Below are positions 16,309 to 25,296 of a DNA stretch of 64,000 nt, one piece after another. This stretch comes from JAWKOK01 sp963765875 (GTDB lineage Bacteria > Chloroflexota > Anaerolineae > Caldilineales > Caldilineaceae), in NCBI GenBank assembly GCA_963765875.1, contig CAVXYK010000018.1, positions 1 through 64,000 on the forward strand. Direction: 5' to 3'. Each line of letters begins with the position of its first letter. Positions within the stretch are counted from its first letter, which is position 1. Position numbers and translations under genes: made by a program. Under the pieces are notes generated by a model. It worked only from the letters and a program-made list of their open reading frames with translations. It was not told the DNA's origin and searched no databases.

Positions 16309-18702
16309 TCACCTGCGGTCGACATATGCACCCAGCGCTTGAAACGCCAGGGCCGGATCATTGGGATCCCGCTCAGAACGTCCGGTGTTGTAGGTCAGAA
16401 TCAGCTCGCGCTCGGCGCGGGTGATGCCGACGTAGAGCAGGCGCAGGCGCTCGGCCGCAATCTCCAGCCGTGATTTTGCCGTGGCCACGCCAGGCACAAA
16501 ATCATCCAGTGACCCCATATTCAGCTGCCGAAGCTGCTCCTCAGCCTCGGCGACCAAATTCCGGCTCTCGCGCACATACCAGCGCTCACCCCGATATTTG
16601 TCGCTATCGGCGCCGCCGGGGAAACTGTAATTGTTGATCGCCATCAGGTAGACACGGTCCCACTCCAGGCCCTTGGCCGAGTGCATGGTCGCCACCGTGG
16701 CCACGCCTTTCTTAGGTTCGTAGCCAAGTCCCTCTTCGTTGAAGCCGAGGATACGTCGTTTGTTCTGGGCAATGTTGTCCAGCTCGCCGGCCAACTCATT
16801 CAGCCGCCAGCCGGGATTCTCGCGGCCCAGCTTGACCAGAAGCAGCGCCAATCGATGGGTCAAGGCCAGAAAAGCGGGCTCGGTGAAAATGTCGTTGCCC
16901 AAGGTCAACATCAGTTCATCGACGGGCAGAATCGTGGCTGCGGTCCAGCGGCGTAGGTCGCTGCGAAAAGACTCGGCCACCGCCCGAAAGCCGTCGACCG
17001 AATCCAGCCAACTGAGCGTATCCAGCCAGTCGTTCTGGCCGGGGAAAAGGAATGACTCCGGCTCGCGGATCTTGCCCAGCGCACGGCCAAATGTCTCCAC
17101 CGGCTCAGGTAACGGTTTTGCGTTATCGGTTTGCACGCTGCCACCACCGCTCTCCTCGTCTGCATTCGCCTGGGCGGCTTGCTGCGCGGCTTGCTGGGCA
17201 GCTCGATGAGCGGCCCAGCGGGGCCACCAGACATCTCGCCAGACCTTCTCCAACTGTGGCGCTCGTTGCGGCTGGGTGATGTAGCTGAAAACAGTCGCCA
17301 GGGCCATGGCAGCAGCACGGGTAGCGCTGTCCGAACGCAAAAGCGAATCGTCGTAGGGAATGCCCATCGCCTTGAGCATCTCGGCGATCTTGTAGCCGCG
17401 TTGGTTCTCCGGCGCCAATACGGCGACTGTCTTATCCGGATTCTCACCCAGCCAGCGACGCAGACTGTTTGCAATGATGTCCGTCTCCTGATCAGGTGAG
17501 AGGGCATGATCGTAGACATGGACCGGCGGATTGCCCGGCTCCGGGTTGGGCTGTGGATCCCCGCCGGGCGTCGGCTCAATCAGCGGCTGCGTCAGTGCCA
17601 AATCCGGCGGCAACGCCGGATGCTCCGTACGCGACCACTCAATGAGATAGTTGGCCAGCTCGATGATGGGCCGTGCGCTTCGCCCCGAATTGGGCAGCGG
17701 CTTGGATTGGCGCGGATAGCGATTGATGAAGTTCTGAAGAAAGCTGGGGTCGGCGCTGGTAAAGGTGGTGTTGATGGCCTGATTGGGATCGCCGACCCGC
17801 ACCCAGTTGCCGCTGCGGTTGCTGAGCATTCGCAACATCTTCTCTTGCAGCAAGCTTGAATCTTGGGCCTCGTCCTCAAGAATGTAGGGCCACCGATCCT
17901 GCAAGCGATGCAGAAATCCATCATCGGCAGCCAGCGCTTGCAGCGCCAGCACAATCAGGTCGTCAAAATCGACCGCTCCGCGCACGTTGAGGCTGCGCTG
18001 ATAGTCGCTGTATACATGCAAGCCAAAATCGAGCAGCGGCCAAGTACCACTCTGGCGCTCCAGCTTAGCCCGTAACTCATGGGGCCGGGTCTGCAACTCC
18101 TTGCCGACCCGGATCACGGTGTTGGCGATTTCAATGGCGTCGGCGATGACATAGCGTTCGATTCGCCGGAAATTCTGCAAATAATCCGGTTGAATGAAGG
18201 GTGTGAAGACTTCGGGGTGGATGCGCAGATAGGACAGGACCGACTCGCGCTTGATCTCGACTGCAGTCCGTTCGTCAACGATATCAAAGGTCTCGCTCAG
18301 CCCGACCAAACCGGGCCGCTCGCGCACAATGTCATGGGCGAGGCCATGGAGCGTGCGCACGCGATAACCGACGCCTGCCAGCAGGCCCTGCTCTTCACGC
18401 ACGAACTGCCCGATACGATTGCGGAAATTTTCGACGGCGCTGTTGGTGAACGTAACGACCAGTACTTCGCGCTCATCAAGCTGTTCGCTCTTGGCGGCCA
18501 GGCGTTCCACCAGGCGCGCAGCCAGCAGGCTGAGCGTAAAGGTCTTGCCGCTACCGGGCACGGCACTGATGCCCATGGGGCCGTCGGTGTATTCAAGGAT
18601 TGCTTGCTGCGCGGGCGCGGGACAAAGTTGTTTTCCACAGGGTGATTTTAGCACGTGATCGGAGTGTGGGGAAAGAAGATTTCCAGGGTGGCCGCAATTC
18701 AC
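16309..18702 (-). CDS. UvrD/PcrA-like superfamily 1 DNA helicase
   Basis: ATP-dependent 3'-5' DNA helicase family, 797 residues. Motif I GISAVPGSGKTFTL (Lys53), motif II EDEAQDSS (about 276), motif III GDPNQAI, motif V TMHSAKGLEWDRVYLM (about 672) and motif VI LLYVGITRAERELIL (about 754). The 2B region holds an Ala/Gln-rich stretch (AAHRAAQQAAQQAAQ) from a local codon repeat. It is longer than PcrA in the 2A/2B part and lacks the C-terminal RNAP-binding tail. Start is uncertain: GTG 18702 is the first in-frame start, but the first conserved part (CPAPAQQAIL, about 27) would tolerate a start nearer 18630. Role in repair or plasmid-like processes cannot be separated. Confidence 0.87.
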   Translation of the reverse strand: MNCGHPGNLLSPHSDHVLKSPCGKQLCPAPAQQAILEYTDGPMGISAVPGSGKTFTLSLLAARLVERLAAKSEQLDEREVLVVTFTNSAVENFRNRIGQFVREEQGLLAGVGYRVRTLHGLAHDIVRERPGLVGLSETFDIVDERTAVEIKRESVLSYLRIHPEVFTPFIQPDYLQNFRRIERYVIADAIEIANTVIRVGKELQTRPHELRAKLERQSGTWPLLDFGLHVYSDYQRSLNVRGAVDFDDLIVLALQALAADDGFLHRLQDRWPYILEDEAQDSSLLQEKMLRMLSNRSGNWVRVGDPNQAINTTFTSADPSFLQNFINRYPRQSKPLPNSGRSARPIIELANYLIEWSRTEHPALPPDLALTQPLIEPTPGGDPQPNPEPGNPPVHVYDHALSPDQETDIIANSLRRWLGENPDKTVAVLAPENQRGYKIAEMLKAMGIPYDDSLLRSDSATRAAAMALATVFSYITQPQRAPQLEKVWRDVWWPRWAAHRAAQQAAQQAAQANADEESGGGSVQTDNAKPLPEPVETFGRALGKIREPESFLFPGQNDWLDTLSWLDSVDGFRAVAESFRSDLRRWTAATILPVDELMLTLGNDIFTEPAFLALTHRLALLLVKLGRENPGWRLNELAGELDNIAQNKRRILGFNEEGLGYEPKKGVATVATMHSAKGLEWDRVYLMAINNYSFPGGADSDKYRGERWYVRESRNLVAEAEEQLRQLNMGSLDDFVPGVATAKSRLEIAAERLRLLYVGITRAERELILTYNTGRSERDPNDPALAFQALGAYVDRR

Positions 18703-18936
18703 ACCCGGGGGCAGATGCAGAGCATTCCGGGATTAAGCCATAGACAGCCTCCTGTAGGTAGTATAAACGTGGCCCGATCTCGGAATGCGAACATGAGACA
18801 CAAAAGCTGCACCCTCGCATCGAATTATATGCTTCTGGGCTGAATCCAGTCCTACACTATCGTTACCGGCAAGTATTGGGAGCCGGCGGGCATTTTGTGT
18901 TGCGCGATGGACAGGAGCCAAGTAAACTGTTGCCCT

Positions 18937-19779
18937 ATGCGACCCTTTCGAATCGTCGTCCTTACCGGCTTGATAGAGGCCCTGCTTTTTCTGACCGGCT
19001 GCCGATCAATGACAAATTACGATCAGCCCGAGGGGCCGGTCTTTTCAGGTTCATTCGCTCCTGCTGCTCCCGAGTACGACGGCTCCATCAAGATCGTCAC
19101 CTGGAATATCAAATATGGCAATGAGATCGAGACGGCCGTCCAGGAGCTGAGCGAGACGACTGAACTAGCCGACGCCGATGTTCTGCTCTTGCAAGAGATG
19201 CACGCCCCCGGTGTTGAAGCCATTGCACAAGCGTTGGGCTACAACTACGTCTACTATCCGGCCTCGATCCATACACGCCACGACAAAGATTTCGGCAACG
19301 CTGTGTTATCTAAGTGGCCGATAGTCTCCTCAGAGAAGGTAGTGCTGCCCAACGCCGATCCCAGGAACGGCCAGCGCCGGATCGCCGTCATGGGATCGTT
19401 GGATGTCTCCGGCAATCCGGTCGATGTGTACAGTGTTCATACCGAGACGATGTGGATGGGCCCTGATGGACGTGCCGAGCAAATTGACAGCGTGGCCGAC
19501 GCCTCTGAAAGCGCACGCGACTCACTGGAAATGGCCGCTGTGGGCGGCGACTTCAACACCTTGACGCCCCAAGGTCGAAATGACCTGACCAGCCGATTTG
19601 CGGATGCGGGTTTTCAACCAGCCCTTTCCGAGGAGACACCCACATTCTCTGTCGCGGGTGTCGGCGCCATGGCTGATCACATTTTCATCCGTGGCATGGA
19701 AGTCGAAATGAGTGGTGTCTGGCCGGACACAGCGGCCAGCGACCATTATCCCGTGTGGGCCGTGGTCAGGCTGCCTTGA
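18937..19779 (+). CDS. Endonuclease/exonuclease/phosphatase-fold lipoprotein
   Basis: 280 residues from ATG 18937, giving a lipoprotein signal (MRPFRIVVLTG, lipobox LTGC at about 20-23). An in-frame start at 18907 is possible, but the signal would then sit internally. The EEP (DNase I-like) metal phosphodiesterase fold is complete: VTWNIKYG (Asn), LLQEMH (Glu), GNAVLSKWP, YSVHTE, GGDFNT (Asp/Asn) and SDHYP (Asp/His). Such exported members cleave phosphodiesters in nucleic acids, lipids or inositol phosphates; which one is not evident. Divergent from the helicase gene. Confidence 0.85.
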   Translation: MRPFRIVVLTGLIEALLFLTGCRSMTNYDQPEGPVFSGSFAPAAPEYDGSIKIVTWNIKYGNEIETAVQELSETTELADADVLLLQEMHAPGVEAIAQALGYNYVYYPASIHTRHDKDFGNAVLSKWPIVSSEKVVLPNADPRNGQRRIAVMGSLDVSGNPVDVYSVHTETMWMGPDGRAEQIDSVADASESARDSLEMAAVGGDFNTLTPQGRNDLTSRFADAGFQPALSEETPTFSVAGVGAMADHIFIRGMEVEMSGVWPDTAASDHYPVWAVVRLP

Positions 19780-20044
19780 AGATCGTCCTTGCATAGGCCC
19801 CAACTTACTGGTACTCTGGATCTGTTTCCGTCCGATTCTGCCGAAAACACGCACGATTGGCAGGGTATGTGCCTGTGACAGATACACGTTTTCATCCAAT
19901 AGCGTGACTGTTCGATCGTTTCTTGCGTCTTCATCTGTAGAAGACGTCACTACAAAAGGGCAGTGGAACACGAATGAGTACACAATTTTACGGATTTCTT
20001 TTCTGCGTTGACGCCGCAATTTGCGCAAATCCGTGATCATTCGT

Positions 20045-20178
20045 GACTCTACTGCAAAATTGGATCTTGACACGAATTTACACCAATTCCTACGAATCTC
20101 CTCTCTGGAGAGACGACACAATTCGTGCAAATTCGTGACCATTCGTGGCAAGAAAATAGGCGTTTTCGCAGTAGAGTC
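20045..20178. mobile_element. MITE-like element, family with GACTCTACTGCAAAA ends, copy 2
   Basis: 134 bases with ends GACTCTACTGCAAAA and TTTTCGCAGTAGAGTC (one mismatch), flanked by a perfect 6-base duplication ATTCGT (20039-20044 and 20179-20184). The core differs from copy 1: degenerate CACGAAT units facing ATTCGTG units. It sits at the end of another CACGAAT/ATTCGTG palindrome (about 19969-20044), so it looks like a nested insertion. The remainder of the 19780-20257 gap holds no gene. Confidence 0.72.
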
Positions 20179-20257
20179 ATTCGTGTCATGAAGAGGCTGC
20201 CAACACCAGCGCCACAGGCAGTGGAAAGATGACTGGGAAGTCTTTAGGGAGATGTCA

Positions 20258-22321
20258 ATGTCGCACAGAATAGCTAGACCCCGTACTGGCCTCTTGCGCC
20301 GATTTATTGTTGCAATGATAGGCATCTTGGCGGTTACTGCTTTTTTACGGCTTGATGGATCGCCGGTGTCCGCCAGTACGAACGCGGCCTATACCGAAAC
20401 CTACGTTGTCGTTGCCGGCGATCGCCTGGCTTCCATCGCGCGTCAATACTGCACTACCTGGCAGGAACTTTACGATCTCAATCGTCAGGCCCTCGGCTCC
20501 AACCCGAATCACTTACCGGCGGGCACGACGATTACAGTGATCAACCGATGTGGTTCAGGCGGCGAAGGCATGGGTAATGGCGGCATGGGCGGAGATTGGG
20601 GAAGTGGAGATTCCGGCGGTGTCTATGATCGCGGCCCCACTGCCCACGCCCAGGGGACAGTGAACGGCAGCACCTATTACGTCGTTCGCAATGACACCAT
20701 TTTTTCGATATCCAATCGTTTTGGTGTCAGCGAACGCGAATTGATGCGCGTCAACAATCTTCACAGTCCCTACAAACTACAGGCCGGACAAACTTTGACG
20801 ATTCCAGGGCTTGGACCAGATCCCAAGCCAACCGAGCCATGGTTGACAATTACTAATCCTACATCGGGCAGCTATCTAGCCTCGACATTTACTGTCAGTG
20901 GGCGTGGACGAGGAATCTATGAAGGCAATGTAGTCATACAGGCTAAGGATGCCTACGGCACTGTATTGGCTGAAGTCGCTACCACGCTCCAAGGTAGCAA
21001 CGCCGGATCAGGCGGTGAAGGCAGTTACAGCGCACAATTAGCAGTCAATGTGGGGCAAAATACACCCGGAAGCATTGTCGTCACCTCCCCGGGCACGCCG
21101 GCCACTGCCTCTGTGCCGGTGATCTACAACCGCATTGACCCCGCATGGGTGACGATCGAGTATCCGACTTCAGGTACGTATTTGGACTCGACCTTCACCG
21201 TGAGCGGTCGCGGGGCTGGGCTCTATGAGGGGAACGTCGTTGTCCAGGCCAAGAATGCCTACGGCGTTGTATTGGCTGAACGCTCCACTACGCTCCAGGG
21301 CAGCAGCGTCGGTACGGGCGGCGAGGGCACATACAGCGTCCAACTTACCGTCAATACCGGCTCTTACACATCAGGCAGCATCGTCGTCTTCTCGCCGGGC
21401 ACGGCGGCGACTGCATCTGTGCCGGTGATCTTTAACGGCACAGATGCGTGGTTGAGTATCGAGTCTCCGACCTCGGGAAGCTATCTGCCCGCCACTTTCA
21501 CCGTGAGCGGTCGCGGGGCTGGGCTCTTCGAGGGCAATGTGCTCGTTCAGGCCAGGGACAGCTACGGCGTTCTGTTGGCCGAGGTCGCCACGACACTCCA
21601 AGGCAACAGCGTCGGCACCGGCGGCGAGGGCAGTTACAGCGTTCAGTTGACGGTCATCGCCGGCTACAACAGAACAGGCGCAATTGTTGTCTCGTCGCCC
21701 GGTTCGTTGGCGGATCCAGTGTCGGTTCCGGTGACATTCAACAGCGATGTGCAGCCATCGTTCATCATCATCGAGTCGCCGACAGAAGGTGCCAATTTGC
21801 AGGCTGCCTTCACAGTCAGCGGCAGTGGCGGCGGCCTGTATGAAGGCAACGTCGTCGTCCAGGCACGAGATCTCAACGGGCGAGTTTTGCTTGAACAGGC
21901 AACCACGCTGCAAGGGTCCAATGTAGGAACAGGCGGCGTAGGGACTTGGTCACTTCAGATGACCATCAACCAGGCCGTCGACGGCGAGATCGTCGCCTTC
22001 TCGACCAGCCCGGCCTACGTCGAGGACAGAGTCTCTGTACGCTACAACAACAACGGAAGCAACCAGGGTCCGACAGTGCCGATAAAGACCTTCGGTCCGG
22101 GCGAATGTCGAGTGACCCCACGCATTGGTGCGCCGGCATATGGCGCGCCCAATGGCGTGCCGGTGGATCAGTTTTCGGGCGGTGAATATGAGGCGGATCG
22201 GGGTGTCTACACAACCGGCGCCTACTGGTACTATGTGAACATGGCGCCGGGGACGAACGGTCGATATGTATACGTCAAGGGAAGCGATCTGCTCAGCGAA
22301 CAGGGCAGTTGTACATGGTAG
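20258..22321 (+). CDS. Exported protein with two LysM domains, four Gmad2 domains and a C-terminal SH3-like domain
   Basis: 687 residues from ATG 20258, preferred over ATG 20252 because AGGGAG directly abuts the latter. N-terminal signal/anchor (about 12-30), LysM 1 (ETYVVVAGDRLASIARQY, about 45-95), a Gly-rich linker, LysM 2 (YYVVRNDTIFSISNRFG, about 140-185), then four tandem immunoglobulin-like Gmad2 units of about 100 residues (about 195-600), each with [PT]TSGSYLxxTFTVSGRG and GNVVVQAKD. The C-terminal 70 residues (GAPAYGAPNG...GRYVYVKGSDLL) resemble a bacterial SH3. LysM implies peptidoglycan or glycan binding at the cell surface. Neighbouring Gmad2 units share long stretches of identical DNA, a sign of recent duplication. 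Confidence 0.85.
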   Translation: MSHRIARPRTGLLRRFIVAMIGILAVTAFLRLDGSPVSASTNAAYTETYVVVAGDRLASIARQYCTTWQELYDLNRQALGSNPNHLPAGTTITVINRCGSGGEGMGNGGMGGDWGSGDSGGVYDRGPTAHAQGTVNGSTYYVVRNDTIFSISNRFGVSERELMRVNNLHSPYKLQAGQTLTIPGLGPDPKPTEPWLTITNPTSGSYLASTFTVSGRGRGIYEGNVVIQAKDAYGTVLAEVATTLQGSNAGSGGEGSYSAQLAVNVGQNTPGSIVVTSPGTPATASVPVIYNRIDPAWVTIEYPTSGTYLDSTFTVSGRGAGLYEGNVVVQAKNAYGVVLAERSTTLQGSSVGTGGEGTYSVQLTVNTGSYTSGSIVVFSPGTAATASVPVIFNGTDAWLSIESPTSGSYLPATFTVSGRGAGLFEGNVLVQARDSYGVLLAEVATTLQGNSVGTGGEGSYSVQLTVIAGYNRTGAIVVSSPGSLADPVSVPVTFNSDVQPSFIIIESPTEGANLQAAFTVSGSGGGLYEGNVVVQARDLNGRVLLEQATTLQGSNVGTGGVGTWSLQMTINQAVDGEIVAFSTSPAYVEDRVSVRYNNNGSNQGPTVPIKTFGPGECRVTPRIGAPAYGAPNGVPVDQFSGGEYEADRGVYTTGAYWYYVNMAPGTNGRYVYVKGSDLLSEQGSCTW

Positions 22322-22329
22322 AGGGACTC

Positions 22330-22519
22330 GCCTAACACGTAAGGCAGTCGCGTCTAAATTATGCGCAACGGATGAAATCCGGCTCCTAACAGCGAAAAGC
22401 GCCCTCAGGCGCTGAGAGCTGAGCCGCTGAGGCGGCTTCTCCTTGTTAGCGATGGGTTTTAACCCTGCCGCAGAGAGGCTCTTCTCTGAAATCTAGACGC
22501 GATTGCCCTGGCCTAACAC
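22330..22519. repeat. Structured intergenic element with flanking direct repeats
   Basis: Occupies most of the 22322-22748 gap. GCCTAACAC occurs at 22330-22338 and 22511-22519 as a direct repeat. Between them, GGCAGTCGCGTCTA (from 22343) pairs with TAGACGCGATTGCC (to about 22508), CTAACAG pairs with TTGTTAG, and two inner hairpins GCGCCctcaGGCGC and GCCGCtgagGCGGC are present. It could be a MITE-like insertion with a 9-base target duplication or a folded RNA. No gene is seen in the remaining 22520-22748. Confidence 0.5.
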
Positions 22520-22748
22520 ATACTCGAACTTGACGCCTCAATCCGCTAGCGCGACACTGAGCCGCTGTAGTCTCTACATCAATCGGACGACCTGGCGTCT
22601 CTGTTCAGCACGCTTGTGACATTCAGCCAGATCGCACCATGCTGTTCCCTGCGCTCTGTGGCTGCCCGTAAGATCAAAACGTCAGATCAGAACGCATGAT
22701 CTGCAGAGCGCCGGTTTTCAGCACATAAGATCGGCCGAACGAGCGTCC

Positions 22749-24134
22749 ATGTCTTCCACTCCCGCATCTGCTCAGACACATCCCTTCCTGCGTGCGCCCA
22801 ACCGCACGATTCTCGCACTTTCTCTGCCCGTTCTGATCTCGTTGATCGCCGAGCCGTTGACCGGCCTGGTCGACACCGCATTTGTGTCGCGCCTGGGGGC
22901 TGAGTCACTGGCAGCGCTGGGCGTCGGCACAGCGGCGCTGTCGAGCGTCTTCTGGATCTTCAACTTCCTGGGCGTCGGCTCGCAGACGGAAGTTGCCCAG
23001 GCGCTCGGCGCACAACGGCACGGTCGCGCCTCGCGCGTGGCGGGCCTTGCCTTTTTGCTCGGTTCGTCATTCGGCCTGCTGCTCATCCTGTTTGGCTGGC
23101 CCAGCGCCTATGCCATTAGCGGCCTGCTAGGCGCAAGCGGTGAAGTACAGGAAGGTGCAACCGAGTACATGCGAGTCCGGCTCTTTGGCGCACCAGCCGT
23201 CGTTTCACTGCTGGCCGCCTTCGGCGTACTACGCGGTCTGCAAGACATGAAGACGCCGCTCTGGATCGCGCTGACCATCAATGTCATCAACATTGTCCTG
23301 GATGCGATCTTCATCATGGGCTGGGGGCCGATTCCGGGTTTCGGCATCGCCGGCGCGGCTGCGGCCAGCGTCTTCGCCCAATGGATCGGCGCGGCCTGGG
23401 CCGTCAGCGTCGTGGTGCGCCGCCTGGGCTGGCCGGCCGGGCTACGCATGAGCGAGGCGACCGGACTGATTCGCATCGGCGGCGATCTCTTCATCCGCAC
23501 CGGCATGTTGACGCTATTCATCCTGCTCAGCACACGCGTGGCAACCCAGGCCGGCGCGCAAAGCGGTGCAGCCAATCAAGCCATTCGCCAGTTTTGGAGC
23601 TTCGCTGCTTTCGGTCTTGACGCTCTGGCCATCACCGCGCAGAGTTTGGTTGGCTTTTTCATCGGCTCGGCGATGGTGGGGCAGGCAAAGCGTGTGGCTG
23701 CCGTCGGCAGTAGATGGGCATTGGGGCTGGGCGTTCTCCTTGCCCTGGGCATGTGGTTCGGGCGCGATTGGGTTTCCGCTCTGCTGGTCCCGGCCACGGC
23801 CTTGACGCTCTTTTATCCAGCCTGGTTTCTGGCCGCAGCCAGCCAGCCGATCAACGCACTGGCCTTTGTGACGGACGGCATCCATTGGGGAACCGGCGAC
23901 TTTCGCTACCTGCGCAATGTGGTCACGCTGGCGACGCTGGTTGGGGCTGCCGGCCTCTTCATGATCGACACTTCATCACCCAATGCGCTGACCTGGGTCT
24001 GGGCGGTCACCGTTGTTTGGATCGCCGTTCGGGCAGGCTTTGGCATGGTTCGGGTCTGGCCGGGGATTGGCAACAGCCCGTTTCGGAGTGAAAAAAAACG
24101 AAGTGAGTGCGACAGCGAAGAAGGAGTTCGTTAG
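22749..24134 (+). CDS. MATE family efflux transporter, DinF-like
   Basis: 461 residues with about 12 membrane segments in two homologous halves. Hallmarks: LSLPVLISLIAEPLTGLVDTAFVSRLGAESLAALGVG near the N-terminus (helices 1-2) and NQAIRQFWSFAAFGLDALAITAQSLVGFFIG at the start of the second half. DinF-type MATE proteins export cationic drugs or oxidants using Na+ or H+. The final 20 residues (RSEKKRSECDSEEGVR) are charged and unlike the family. No clear operon partner. Confidence 0.88.
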   Translation: MSSTPASAQTHPFLRAPNRTILALSLPVLISLIAEPLTGLVDTAFVSRLGAESLAALGVGTAALSSVFWIFNFLGVGSQTEVAQALGAQRHGRASRVAGLAFLLGSSFGLLLILFGWPSAYAISGLLGASGEVQEGATEYMRVRLFGAPAVVSLLAAFGVLRGLQDMKTPLWIALTINVINIVLDAIFIMGWGPIPGFGIAGAAAASVFAQWIGAAWAVSVVVRRLGWPAGLRMSEATGLIRIGGDLFIRTGMLTLFILLSTRVATQAGAQSGAANQAIRQFWSFAAFGLDALAITAQSLVGFFIGSAMVGQAKRVAAVGSRWALGLGVLLALGMWFGRDWVSALLVPATALTLFYPAWFLAAASQPINALAFVTDGIHWGTGDFRYLRNVVTLATLVGAAGLFMIDTSSPNALTWVWAVTVVWIAVRAGFGMVRVWPGIGNSPFRSEKKRSECDSEEGVR

Positions 24135-24149
24135 CTGAGGCGGCGGGAT

Positions 24150-24425
24150 CTATCTGCCAAATAGATCAGCATGACTGCCTGTTCTTACCAGCTGCAACTC
24201 GTCATCGATCACGCGGTAAAGGAGCAGCCAGTCGGGGCGAATATGGCAATCCCGGTAACCACGCCAGTTGCCAATGAGCGCGTGATCACGATATTTGTCC
24301 TCCAACGTTTCTTGTTGAGCGAGAACTTCCACGGCCGCTTCGAGTTCAGCGAGATCAGCACCTTGTCTTGCCATCCGCTTGATATCGCGCCTGAATCTTG
24401 TGGACTGCCGAATCCTTAGATGCAC
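24150..24425 (-). CDS. YafQ-type toxin (RelE/ParE superfamily mRNA interferase)
   Basis: 91 residues, full length for YafQ. Conserved segments: FRRDIKRMARQG, YRDHALIGNWRGYRDCHIRPDWLLLYRV and LQLVRTGSHADLF. In YafQ the catalytic histidines and aspartate lie in the H-x-L, CHIxPDWLL and GSHxDLF blocks, all kept here, so the toxin looks active. Family members cut mRNA in the ribosomal A site. It is the second gene of an operon, three bases after the antitoxin stop. Confidence 0.92.
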   Translation of the reverse strand: MHLRIRQSTRFRRDIKRMARQGADLAELEAAVEVLAQQETLEDKYRDHALIGNWRGYRDCHIRPDWLLLYRVIDDELQLVRTGSHADLFGR

Positions 24426-24428
24426 TGG

Positions 24429-24689
24429 CTAGCTCTTCCAATCTGCGAAGAGATCATCAGTCGACTCGAAGACCGTTCCCCCACCATTTTCCAGTTCGAG
24501 CATGGCTTCTAACGTACCACGGTTAGGGCGTGTGGCCGTTGGCTGAAATGGCAAACCGCCAGAGTTGACAGTCTGTTGTAAGAATAGGCGAATCGCTTCG
24601 GCTGTTGAGAGCCCAATAGCGGACAGGGTGGCATCCACTTCCTCTTTCAGTTCGGGGCTGATTCTTGCTTGGACAGTTACATTGGCCAT
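24429..24689 (-). CDS. RelB/DinJ-family antitoxin
   Basis: 86 residues from ATG 24689, which follows CGGGAGAAACGA; an upstream start at 24731 would lie in the -10 box. The N-terminal ribbon-helix-helix part (ANVTVQARISPELKEEVDATLSAIGLSTAEAIRLFLQQ) binds DNA; the C-terminal half (from about 50) should wrap the toxin. Expected to repress its own operon together with YafQ. Confidence 0.9.
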   Translation of the reverse strand: MANVTVQARISPELKEEVDATLSAIGLSTAEAIRLFLQQTVNSGGLPFQPTATRPNRGTLEAMLELENGGGTVFESTDDLFADWKS

Positions 24690-24700
24690 TCGTTTCTCCC

Positions 24701-24759
24701 GTATTAACAATACTGCGACGACATGATGCATTTTACCATAAATCGGCTGCAGTTTGCAA
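24701..24759 (-). promoter_or_regulatory. Promoter and candidate operator of the dinJ/yafQ-type operon
   Basis: Minus strand TTGCAA (24759-24754), 18-base spacer, TAAAAT (24735-24730). Between this and the antitoxin start lies the palindrome GTATTAACAATAC (24701-24713), well placed for autorepression by the ribbon-helix-helix antitoxin. Confidence 0.55.
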
Positions 24760-24831
24760 CAAAGTCTGCAATGTCGATATCCTACCTCTCGCCTCCATCA
24801 AGGTGTCGGGCTTGGACTCATCGTGACTTCT

Positions 24832-25173
24832 TTAGATCGGCTCTGTCCCGATTCTGATGATGTTCCCATCAGGATCCTGGACTCGAAGCTCATACGCCCA
24901 TGGATAGCTTGTCGCTTCTTGAACGACTGTTGCTCCATTCGCAATCACCTGATCGAAATACTCCGCACTTTCAGCGCCCATCCAGAGCCACGATCCTCGC
25001 ACACCTTGGGTTCCCTCGCAGAGATAGATCGAACAGCCATCCCTGGAGATGCCGGCGACCTTGTCTGAATCTACCTGGGCGTCCCAGTCGGGCGAGAAGC
25101 CGAGCGTGTTCTTGTAGAAGTCCAGGCTTGTGGACATGTCTGCGACATTGATGATAGGAATCGTATTCTCGAT
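24832..25173 (-). CDS. VOC (glyoxalase/bleomycin resistance) superfamily protein
   Basis: 113 residues from ATG 25173 behind a strong AAGGAGG; the frame runs upstream into a palindromic repeat and is not coding there. One glyoxalase fold made of two beta-alpha-beta-beta-beta modules: IPIINVADMSTSLDFYKNTLGF and YFDQVIANGATVVQEATSYPWAYELRVQDPDGNIIRIG. Members bind metal or drug as dimers. The first module lacks a clear metal His and the final Glu is replaced near GTEPI, so a binding rather than enzymatic role is possible. Confidence 0.82.
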   Translation of the reverse strand: MENTIPIINVADMSTSLDFYKNTLGFSPDWDAQVDSDKVAGISRDGCSIYLCEGTQGVRGSWLWMGAESAEYFDQVIANGATVVQEATSYPWAYELRVQDPDGNIIRIGTEPI

Positions 25174-25212
25174 CATGTTTGGCCTCCTTGCTAGGGTGTT
25201 TCCAGAAATGAT

Positions 25213-25283
25213 GATCCGCGAAGGAGCACGAATATACACGAAGAAGGCCACCCTTCGTGCACATTCGTGCTCCTTCGTGGATC
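25213..25283. repeat. Long hairpin of the CACGAAGG/CACGAAT type
   Basis: Arms from GATCCGCGAAGGAGCACGAA (25213) and its imperfect inverse ending at 25283 pair at about 29 of 32 positions around a 9-base loop. A T7 tract follows on the plus side only, so it is not a usual terminator for the minus-strand genes around it. Confidence 0.6.
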
Positions 25284-25296
25284 TTTTTTGAGTCGC

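Noticed and set aside
19522..20325. A 267-residue minus-strand frame covering the repeats before the LysM gene
   Set aside because: It runs through a MITE-like element and the antisense of the EEP gene; no family features.
20840..22060. CRISPR-like repetition
   Set aside because: The repeats are about 300-base protein domains in frame, with no short repeat/spacer pattern.
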